From: Anaerovoracaceae bacterium
GTDB taxonomy: Bacteria; Bacillota; Clostridia; Peptostreptococcales; Anaerovoracaceae
Assembly (NCBI GenBank): GCA_029983755.1
Contig: JASBYX010000019.1
Coordinates: 1 to 30,425 of the forward strand
DNA: 30,425 bases
Reading direction: 5' to 3'
The first letter of the stretch is position 1; the number at the start of each line of letters is the position of its first letter. Shown here piece by piece: positions 24,454-30,425 of this stretch. The notes under the pieces are model-generated. The model was not told the DNA's origin, searched no databases, and saw only the letters and a program-made list of their open reading frames with translations. Both the position numbers and the translations under genes were made by a program.

Positions 24454-25638
24454 ATGAAAAAAACAATTAAAGACGTGGATCTTAAGGGCAAGAGGGCTCT
24501 GGTTCGCTGCGATTTCAATGTTCCAATTGAGAATGGGGAAATAACTGATGATATAAGGATTAAAGCTGCTCTTCCAACTATCAAGTACCTTGTAGAAAGT
24601 GGAGCAAAAGTTATTCTGATGTCCCATCTTGGAAGACCAAAGGGAGAGCCGAAAAAAGAGTTTTCACTTGAGAAAGTTGCTGAGAGACTATCAGAGCTTC
24701 TCGGTTCTGATGTTGTATTTGCTCCTAGTGATAGAGTAGTTGACGAAAATGTCAGGGAGAAGGCAAAAAACCTCAAAGAGGGTCAAGTCATACTCCTTGA
24801 AAATGTCAGATTCAGAAAGGAAGAAACTGACAACGATGCTGACTTTGCCAAAGATCTTGCAAGCCTTGGGGATGTATTTGTGCAGGAGGCCTTCGGGACC
24901 GCCCACAGGGCGCACGCTTCAACTGCCGGCGTCGCTGAGTTCCTGCCTGCTGTCAGCGGCTTTCTTATCGAGAAAGAGGTCAAATTCCTGGGAGACGCCG
25001 TCACAGATCCCAAGCGCCCATTTGTCGCTATCATGGGAGGTGCCAAGGTAGCTGACAAAATCAAGGTGATAGAAAGTCTGCTGGAGAAGGTGGACACCTT
25101 GATTGTGGGCGGCGGCATGGCGTATACATTCTTCAAAGCTAAAGGATATGAGATTGGAACATCGATTCTTGATGAGGATGGTATCGACCTTGCTAAGAAC
25201 ACAATGGAGAAAGCAGAAAAAATGGGCAAAGATCTGGTTCTGCCTGTTGACATTGTTGTGGCAGATAAATTCGAAAACGATGCAGATAAAAAGGTTGTAG
25301 ATGCAGACAAAGTCCCAGAAAATATGATGGGTCTTGACATAGGACCTAAGACCATAGAACTCTTTAAGGAAAAGATCGCAGACGCTAAAACTGTCGTTTG
25401 GAATGGCCCTGTAGGAGTTTTCGAAATGGATAACTTTGCAGAAGGAACTAAGGCTATTGCAAAAGCTTTAGCTGACAGCGATTGTGTTTCAATAATAGGT
25501 GGAGGAGATTCTGCTGCTGCTGTGAAGAAATTCGGATTGGAAGAAGGCATGACTCACATATCCACAGGTGGGGGAGCATCCCTTGAATTCCTTGAAGGTA
25601 AGGAACTTCCAGGAATTGCAGTTATACAGGATAAATAG
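24454..25638 (+). CDS. pgk: phosphoglycerate kinase
   Basis: Makes ATP from 1,3-bisphosphoglycerate. I chose ATG 24454 after AAAGGTGAAGTT; the frame is open upstream to a TTG at 24361, but that stretch is the structured spacer and the sequence MKKTIKDVDLKGKRALVRCD matches the family N-terminus. The 394 residues show the substrate loops RCDFNVP, SHLGRPKG, ENVRF and AHRAHAST, and the nucleotide site MGGAKVADK, WNGPVGVFE and GGGDSAAAV. The motif usually reading NDAFGTAHRAHAS here begins QEAFGTAHRAHAS. Bases 24901-24960 are 70% G+C, against 38% in the 60-base blocks beginning at 24661 and 25261, a mosaic-like patch over the conserved substrate loop. Confidence 0.97.
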   Translation: MKKTIKDVDLKGKRALVRCDFNVPIENGEITDDIRIKAALPTIKYLVESGAKVILMSHLGRPKGEPKKEFSLEKVAERLSELLGSDVVFAPSDRVVDENVREKAKNLKEGQVILLENVRFRKEETDNDADFAKDLASLGDVFVQEAFGTAHRAHASTAGVAEFLPAVSGFLIEKEVKFLGDAVTDPKRPFVAIMGGAKVADKIKVIESLLEKVDTLIVGGGMAYTFFKAKGYEIGTSILDEDGIDLAKNTMEKAEKMGKDLVLPVDIVVADKFENDADKKVVDADKVPENMMGLDIGPKTIELFKEKIADAKTVVWNGPVGVFEMDNFAEGTKAIAKALADSDCVSIIGGGDSAAAVKKFGLEEGMTHISTGGGASLEFLEGKELPGIAVIQDK

Positions 25639-25676
25639 TCAACAAATGTAATTTGTTTGATAATTAGGAGTTTGTA

Positions 25677-26540
25677 ATGAGAAGAAAATTTATTGCAGGC
25701 AATTGGAAGATGCACAAAACAACAGCCGAGGCCAAGGCTTTTGCTGATGATTTGAGGAAAGTTTTAGAAGACAGGTTTTCAAGGGGGGAAGGTGATGGTA
25801 AAAGTGGCCTTCCTGAGAGTATGGATATAGCTATCTGTGCACCTTTTACCCAGCTAGATACCCTTGTTAAGGCCTTTGAAGAAGGGGAAGATGATAAAGA
25901 CATAACTCTTACACAGGCTGCCGGTGGGACAACATCCTGCATACTAGCTGACAACAAAAGAGTATTCATAGGAGCACAAAACGTTCACTTTGAGGACAAA
26001 GGCGCTTTCACAGGTGAGGTTTCTATGCCTATGCTGGAAGAAATCGGCGTGGACTACGTAATAATAGGACACTCTGAGAGAAGGCAGTACTTTGGCGATA
26101 CTGATGAAATTGTAAATAAAAAATTAAAGAGAGTTTTGCAGAGCAGGAGTATTAAACCTATACTATGTGTCGGTGAAGCCTTGGAAGTGAGAGACGCCGG
26201 GGAAGAAAAGTCTTTTGTTGAATCTCAGGTGGTTGCGGCCTTTGAAGGTATTGACAAAGAGCTTGCAAGGAAGGTTGTAATTGCATATGAACCAATTTGG
26301 GCAATTGGAACGGGAAAGACAGCTACTTCCCAGCAGGCTCAGGAAATGTGTAAGGTAATTAGGGATAAGATCGCAGAGCTTTATGGTGAAGATTTGGCTC
26401 AGTCTACGTTGATTCAGTACGGGGGGAGCGTTAAGCCTGGTAATGCTAAAGAGCTTCTCAGTATGGAGGACATAGATGGTGCATTGGTCGGCGGAGCAAG
26501 TCTTAAAGTAGATGATTTTCTCGGAATATGCCTTGCTTAA
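25677..26540 (+). CDS. tpiA: triose-phosphate isomerase with two extra loops
   Basis: Interconverts dihydroxyacetone phosphate and glyceraldehyde-3-phosphate. Catalytic residues are present: Lys11 (GNWKMHK), His132 (GHSERR) and Glu205 (AYEPIWAIGTG), with the phosphate-binding YGGSVKP and GALVGGASL. At 287 residues it is about 37 longer than the usual 250. All the extra sequence lies before the catalytic His: about 13 residues near FSRGEGDGKSGLP, and about 24 around EEGEDDKDITLTQAAGGTTS. The rest aligns without gaps, so the core should be active. The extra loops are acidic, Gly-rich and probably surface-exposed near the dimer side. The ATG follows TTAGGAGTTTGTA, 38 nt after pgk. Confidence 0.96.
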   Translation: MRRKFIAGNWKMHKTTAEAKAFADDLRKVLEDRFSRGEGDGKSGLPESMDIAICAPFTQLDTLVKAFEEGEDDKDITLTQAAGGTTSCILADNKRVFIGAQNVHFEDKGAFTGEVSMPMLEEIGVDYVIIGHSERRQYFGDTDEIVNKKLKRVLQSRSIKPILCVGEALEVRDAGEEKSFVESQVVAAFEGIDKELARKVVIAYEPIWAIGTGKTATSQQAQEMCKVIRDKIAELYGEDLAQSTLIQYGGSVKPGNAKELLSMEDIDGALVGGASLKVDDFLGICLA

Positions 26541-26602
26541 ATTCCTTGATTTTTCATTGCCATTATGATAAACTCAAATGGTTATAAATAAAGGAGGTAG
26601 TA

Positions 26603-26836
26603 ATGAACACTGCACTTATGATTTTATTGGCAATTGCTAGTATAATTCTGATTGTAAGCGTTTTGCTTCAATCAAGTAAGAGTGATGGACTGTCAGGTTC
26701 AATAGCAGGTGGTGCAGAGCAGCTTTTCGGCAAGAGAAAAAGCCGTGGCTACGAAGCTGTTTTGGAGAAAATCACTGTTGTTGCAGCTGTATGCTTTATC
26801 GTTCTTTCTATTGTACTGGTTGCAATATCAAAGTAA
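26603..26836 (+). CDS. secG: protein translocase subunit SecG
   Basis: Small accessory subunit of the SecYEG channel. The 77 residues are the family length: a first membrane segment (MILLAIASIILIVSVLLQ), the conserved cytosolic loop (SSKSDGLSGSIAGGAEQLFGKRKSRG) and a second membrane segment (ITVVAAVCFIVLSIVLVAI). The ATG follows AAAGGAGGTAGTA. In many Firmicutes secG sits after gap-pgk-tpi-gpmI-eno and before rnr-smpB; here it follows tpiA directly, with gpmI, eno, rnr and smpB all absent from the neighbourhood. Confidence 0.95.
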   Translation: MNTALMILLAIASIILIVSVLLQSSKSDGLSGSIAGGAEQLFGKRKSRGYEAVLEKITVVAAVCFIVLSIVLVAISK

Positions 26837-26855
26837 TTATTTTTTATTTATTTGT

Positions 26856-26876
26856 ATGTGACGTAATAGGTCGCAT
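26856..26876 (+). promoter_or_regulatory. stem-loop before hppA
   Basis: ATGTGAC (26856-26862) pairs with GTCGCAT (26870-26876), with one G-U pair and a 7-nt loop, ending 4 nt before AGAGGAGGAG. No T tract follows. It may influence translation of hppA or mark an RNA processing site. Confidence 0.4.
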
Positions 26877-26894
26877 TTAGAGGAGGAGAGAAAA

Positions 26895-28919
26895 ATGGAT
26901 CTAACTGTGTTGAGTTGGGCGGCTCCCGTGTCTGCCATCATCGGCCTGTTGGTTGCATTTTCTTTGGCTACATGGATTAGCAGAGAGAATGAAGGAACTG
27001 ACCGAATGAAGGAAATTTCAGGCTACATCAGGGAAGGCGCTATGGCTTTTTTGAGGAGGGAATACAGCACAATGGTAATCGTTATCGTTGTTTTGTTCCT
27101 TCTTATTGGAATCGGTCTAAGCAACTGGATTACTGCAGGACTTTACGTTCTGGGTGCACTTTTGTCTGTGCTTGCAGGATTCTTCGGAATGAAGGTTGCT
27201 ACACTTGGAAACGTGAGAACTGCATGGGCTGCTAAGGAGTCAGGCATGACTAAGGCTCTTAAGGTTGCCTTCAGATCCGGTGCTGTAATGGGACTATGCG
27301 TTTCCGGACTTGGTCTTCTAGGACTTGGAATTATCTTCGTTGCCCTTGATTTGGCTACTGTTGTAGAATGTGCGACAGGTTTTGGACTTGGTGCTTCTTC
27401 CATGGCTCTATTTGGAAGAGTAGGTGGCGGTATATATACTAAGGCTGCTGACGTTGGTGCAGACCTTGTTGGTAAGGTTGAGGCCGGTATTCCTGAGGAC
27501 GATCCTAGAAACCCTGCTGTTATAGCTGATAACGTAGGTGATAATGTTGGTGACGTTGCAGGTATGGGTTCTGACCTTTTCGAGTCCTATGTTGGATCTA
27601 TAATTTCTGCTATAACTCTTGCTGCGGTTGCTGCTATGAATTCAGGTAATATCGGCGGAGCTTTTGACGAAAAGACAGCTGCTCTTTTCCCTCTAGTTCT
27701 TGCAGGTATAGGTCTACTTGCTTCTGTTATCGGTATCCTCATGGTTAGAGGTAAAGAAGGTGGAAACCCTGCAACAGCTTTGAACATGGGTACATACGTT
27801 GCCGGTGCAATCGTAATTGTAGCATCACTTCTTTTGAGTAACTACATGCTTGGAAGCATGAACTATGCATATGCTATCATAGCAGGTCTTGCTGTTGGTA
27901 TTGCAATAGGTAAGATCACAGAGATTTATACATCTGCTGATTACGGACATGTTAAGAAGATTGCTGATCAGTCCGAGACAGGTGCTGCTACTACTATCAT
28001 CAGCGGTCTTGGGGTTGGTATGATGTCAACTTTCTGGCCAATCATCTTCATCGGTGTTGGAATCTTCATCGCTTACCAGTTTGCCGGTCTATATGGAATT
28101 GCGCTTGCAGCTGTTGGTATGCTTTCAACTACAGGAATGACTGTTGCCGTAGATGCTTACGGTCCTGTTTCTGATAATGCAGGTGGTATCGCAGAGATGT
28201 CTGAACTTCCACCAGATGTAAGAGAAATTACAGACAAACTAGATGCTGTTGGTAACACTACTGCAGCTATAGGAAAGGGATTTGCAATCGGATCTGCTGC
28301 GCTTACAGCACTTGCTCTATTTGCTGCATTCTCTGAGGTTGCAAAGCTTGATGCTGTTAGCCTTATTGATCCTATCGTTATTATCGGTGTGTTCATTGGA
28401 GCTATGCTTCCATTCCTGTTCTCAGCAATGACAATGAATTCTGTTGGTAAAGCTGCATTCGAAATGATTGAGGAAGTTAGAAGACAGTTCAGAGAGCACA
28501 AGGGAATTATGGAAGGTACAGAAAAGCCTGACTATGCAAGATGCGTTCACATTTCAACAGGCGCTGCTCTAAAAGAGATGGTTATGCCTGGTCTCATGGC
28601 TATAATTGCACCTTTGGCAGTTGGTTTCATTCTTGGTTCTGCTGCTCTTGCCGGAATGCTAGCCGGAGCACTTTCTTCAGGTGTTCTGCTTGCTATCATG
28701 ATGGCTAATGCCGGTGGCGCATGGGATAACGCTAAGAAGTATGTAGAGGAAGGAAACCACGGCGGAAAGGGTTCTGATACTCATAAGGCTACAGTCGTTG
28801 GAGATACTGTAGGTGATCCGTTTAAGGATACGTCCGGTCCTTCAATCAACATTTTGATTAAGCTTATGACAATCGTTTCTGTTGTATTTGCACCACTGTT
28901 CGGATCAGGTTTGTTCTAG
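26895..28919 (+). CDS. hppA: K+-dependent membrane pyrophosphatase (ion-pumping)
   Basis: Integral membrane enzyme that couples hydrolysis of pyrophosphate to export of H+ or Na+. The 674 residues and roughly 16 hydrophobic segments fit the family. The substrate site is DVGADLVGKVE (D186 onward), then the Asp-rich NPAVIADNVGDNVGD, and near the C-terminus DTVGDPFKDTSGP. The K+-dependence signature is GNTTAAIGKGFAIGSAAL with Ala457 and Gly460, where K+-independent enzymes have Lys and Thr. The transported ion cannot be decided by eye. The ATG follows AGAGGAGGAGAGAAAA. Its place after the glycolytic genes fits energy saving in a fermentative anaerobe, using PPi from biosynthesis. Confidence 0.97.
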   Translation: MDLTVLSWAAPVSAIIGLLVAFSLATWISRENEGTDRMKEISGYIREGAMAFLRREYSTMVIVIVVLFLLIGIGLSNWITAGLYVLGALLSVLAGFFGMKVATLGNVRTAWAAKESGMTKALKVAFRSGAVMGLCVSGLGLLGLGIIFVALDLATVVECATGFGLGASSMALFGRVGGGIYTKAADVGADLVGKVEAGIPEDDPRNPAVIADNVGDNVGDVAGMGSDLFESYVGSIISAITLAAVAAMNSGNIGGAFDEKTAALFPLVLAGIGLLASVIGILMVRGKEGGNPATALNMGTYVAGAIVIVASLLLSNYMLGSMNYAYAIIAGLAVGIAIGKITEIYTSADYGHVKKIADQSETGAATTIISGLGVGMMSTFWPIIFIGVGIFIAYQFAGLYGIALAAVGMLSTTGMTVAVDAYGPVSDNAGGIAEMSELPPDVREITDKLDAVGNTTAAIGKGFAIGSAALTALALFAAFSEVAKLDAVSLIDPIVIIGVFIGAMLPFLFSAMTMNSVGKAAFEMIEEVRRQFREHKGIMEGTEKPDYARCVHISTGAALKEMVMPGLMAIIAPLAVGFILGSAALAGMLAGALSSGVLLAIMMANAGGAWDNAKKYVEEGNHGGKGSDTHKATVVGDTVGDPFKDTSGPSINILIKLMTIVSVVFAPLFGSGLF

Positions 28920-28956
28920 AACATATAGCGAATAGGTATAATAGAATATTACATGT

Positions 28957-28987
28957 AAAAAAAGGCCGAGGTTTAACCTCGGCTTTT
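28957..28987. terminator. bidirectional terminator between hppA and ccdA
   Basis: GCCGAGG (28965-28971) and CCTCGGC (28977-28983) form the stem with loop TTTAA. It is extended by A-T pairs and followed by TTTT. The A run on the left gives a T run for the minus strand, where ccdA ends. Confidence 0.88.
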
Positions 28988-29027
28988 GTAATACAAATGA
29001 ATTGGTTAGTGTTGTTATATTCCTAAG

Positions 29028-29714
29028 TTATATTCCTTCATAGAAAAGATACAGTCCCATCAGCAGCATGAGCAGGGCGAGAAGGTATTTTGTTATATCA
29101 TATGTACGCCTATATTTATCAGATGATTTCAGGTTTCTGACAATTCCTGTGAAACTGCCTGCAGCCACGGTTAGAGCGCTAAAACCCAGACTATACATAG
29201 CCATCATAGTTATACCAAATAGGTAATTTTGTTTGGCGGAAATCAGACTTAATAGAAATATTATGACAGGGGTAGCACATGGAGATGCGAATAGGCCACT
29301 TAGAATACCTATGAGAAATGCACCTAGTGATCCCTTAGTTTTCACTTTAGAGATAAGATTTGCTGTGGGCAAAATGTTGGTGAGCTCACTGGTCTCAAGA
29401 GCCATGAAGATCATGATTATACCGAGAAATATTAGCCAATACCTTGTGAATCCACCAAGGATTTGTCCTGTTCCTCCGGCTAAAACTCCAAGTATAGTAA
29501 AAGTCGTACTTATTCCCAGTGCATATATTATAGAGTTTTTAATGCTTGAATTTCTTGTGGTGTTTCCCGCCGAAACATATCCCATGATAAGTGGGAGCTG
29601 TGAAAGTGCACAGGGTGTAACACTTGTAATCAAACCGGCGATAAGGGCCATCAGTGGAGCTAACCACATGCTTTCTTTCATATATGGAATAAGATTTTGT
29701 AGTACATTATCCAT
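29028..29714 (-). CDS. ccdA: CcdA/DsbD-type transmembrane thiol electron carrier
   Basis: Passes reducing power from cytoplasmic thioredoxin across the membrane to extracytoplasmic thiol proteins. The 228 residues carry six hydrophobic segments arranged as a repeated three-helix unit, each with the redox cysteine in its first helix: TPCALSQ (C35) and SPCATPV (C146). No soluble DsbD alpha or gamma domain is fused. The start follows GGAGGAAAATATATA inside the 16-nt spacer after the thioredoxin-like gene, so the two are one operon and the neighbouring protein is the likely partner. It ends at the shared terminator with hppA. Confidence 0.93.
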   Translation of the reverse strand: MDNVLQNLIPYMKESMWLAPLMALIAGLITSVTPCALSQLPLIMGYVSAGNTTRNSSIKNSIIYALGISTTFTILGVLAGGTGQILGGFTRYWLIFLGIIMIFMALETSELTNILPTANLISKVKTKGSLGAFLIGILSGLFASPCATPVIIFLLSLISAKQNYLFGITMMAMYSLGFSALTVAAGSFTGIVRNLKSSDKYRRTYDITKYLLALLMLLMGLYLFYEGI

Positions 29715-29730
29715 TATATATTTTCCTCCG

Positions 29731-30333
29731 TTATACTATATCCTCTATGATTTCTGTGAGAATTTCCTGTGGCAGAAAGCCCTGATGTAACGTATAAAGA
29801 TGATTACCATTATTGTCCTTAATCACTTGAAATTGATAGTTGTCTATTAGTTTTTGTGATGGCTGATATGGTGAACCGTCCTTGTTGAAGAAAACTTGGC
29901 TAGGGATGTACTCGAAACGGAAATTTCCCTGTAGTTCCGGGTGTTTCCAGACATCAACATATCTTATATATAAATTTTCCCCATATTTGTCACTGAGAGA
30001 CTGCAATATAGGTTTTAGCTTTCGACATGGTGGACAGCCTTCCGAGCCGTAATTTACTATAATTGGTTTGTTTTCAGAGGCAATTGCCTGAAAGTCAATA
30101 GGCTGATCCGTTTCAATTTGGTTATTTTTATCAGAAGCTTCTGTGTTTCCGTTGCTTTCAGAAGAATTTGAATTGTTATCCTTTAAGCTTTCTTCAGATT
30201 GAGTGTTTTCCTTTGCTCCGGAAGTAGAAGTATCCCTGTCCGTTTTCTTGTAGACATATACTGCTACTAGAAGAAGTACTACTGTGATTACTGCAATTAT
30301 ACTTATTAGTTTTTTCGTTTTTCTGTTATTCAT
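29731..30333 (-). CDS. membrane-anchored thioredoxin-like protein (CPPC)
   Basis: Extracytoplasmic thiol-disulfide protein. I chose ATG 30333, five nt after AAAGGA; the ATG at 30339 overlaps that site. The 200 residues begin with a basic N-terminus and one membrane segment (about 9-28), without a lipobox. A low-complexity Ser/Asn/Glu linker (about 35-75) follows, then a thioredoxin fold with active site CPPC (C100-C103, GCPPCRKLKP) and a likely cis-Pro in YIPSQVFF. CPPC is typical of TlpA/ResA-like reductants. CcdA is the next gene, 16 nt downstream, and should keep this protein reduced. Possible clients are surface proteins with cysteines, such as the BspA-like segment of the adhesin; that link is inference. 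Confidence 0.88.
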   Translation of the reverse strand: MNNRKTKKLISIIAVITVVLLLVAVYVYKKTDRDTSTSGAKENTQSEESLKDNNSNSSESNGNTEASDKNNQIETDQPIDFQAIASENKPIIVNYGSEGCPPCRKLKPILQSLSDKYGENLYIRYVDVWKHPELQGNFRFEYIPSQVFFNKDGSPYQPSQKLIDNYQFQVIKDNNGNHLYTLHQGFLPQEILTEIIEDIV

Positions 30334-30366
30334 AAACATCCTTTCTTAGTAAATAATTATCTCTCT

Positions 30367-30395
30367 ATTTTTTCATGAAAAGGTAAAAGTGTCAA
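30367..30395 (-). promoter_or_regulatory. possible promoter of the thioredoxin-ccdA operon
   Basis: On the minus strand a perfect -35 TTGACA (30395-30390), a 17-nt spacer and a weak -10 AAAAAT (30372-30367) with an extended TG (30375-30374). Position and orientation fit the operon. Confidence 0.4.
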
Positions 30396-30425
30396 GGATT
30401 TTGTTGAATAAGAAACCCCCCGGTT

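Noticed and set aside
24783..25550. Antisense 255-residue open frame opposite pgk, and similar frames opposite the adhesin (10060-10674) and ccdA (29233-29790)
   Set aside because: All are complements of well-supported genes, with Ser-, Leu- or Ile-rich composition, no ribosome binding site and no recognisable motif.
1..30425. Alternative genetic code in which TGA encodes Trp or Gly
   Set aside because: nth, trmL and the minor pilin end naturally at TGA with family-typical C-termini, and TGG is used for Trp in gap, clpB and tpiA. Only one internal TGA is found.
1..30425. CRISPR array, tRNA, rRNA or insertion sequence
   Set aside because: I saw no regularly spaced repeats, cloverleaf sequence, rRNA segments or transposase-like protein.

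Overview
The window looks like a chromosomal stretch of a low-GC, host-associated anaerobe of the class Clostridia. The evidence is strong AGGAGG-type ribosome binding sites, sigma-A promoters, rho-independent terminators, a CIRCE heat-shock operator, an LPXTG pilus locus, sigma-54, and a gap-pgk-tpi-secG cluster next to a K+-dependent membrane pyrophosphatase. An oral or gut lineage near Mogibacterium / Eubacterium family XIII would fit, but that placement is inference. TGA is a genuine stop here: nth, trmL and the minor pilin end with it, and TGG is used for Trp.

Layout. (1) 1-2745: rpsO and pnp with promoter, intercistronic hairpin and terminator. (2) 2746-14410: a surface-fibre locus. It holds a giant (about 2,846 codon) Cna-B/FctA-type adhesin interrupted by one in-frame TGA, a SpaA/SpaH-type major pilin with YPKN motif, E-boxes and LPMTG, and a small one-domain pilin with an odd NPLTG sorting signal. 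No sortase gene is present in the window. (3) 14459-17888: clpB under a perfect CIRCE operator, followed closely by nth. (4) 17894-20727, minus strand: an HTH-Fic AMPylator with three 11-bp boxes around its promoter, then hom (no ACT domain) and a SEC-C zinc protein. (5) 20785-23125, plus strand: trmL, a small membrane protein and rpoN. (6) 23126-28919: glycolysis genes gap, pgk and tpiA, then secG and hppA. (7) 28957-30425, minus strand: a membrane-anchored thioredoxin-like protein and its CcdA electron donor.

How they work together. The adhesin and the two pilins should form a covalent cell-wall pilus, assembled by a sortase encoded elsewhere. The extracytoplasmic thioredoxin/CcdA pair would handle thiol chemistry on the same side of the membrane. 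The glycolytic block carries the triose-phosphate steps to 3-phosphoglycerate, and the pyrophosphatase conserves energy from biosynthetic PPi as an ion gradient. The GAPDH carries several substitutions expected of an NADP-preferring enzyme.

Most worth a second look are: the single TGA in the giant adhesin; a BspA/InlB-type module spliced into the middle of one of its beta-sandwich domains; the predicted NADP-type GAPDH; the Fic operator array; and a 9-bp stem that closes the whole gap-pgk spacer just before the pgk ribosome binding site.
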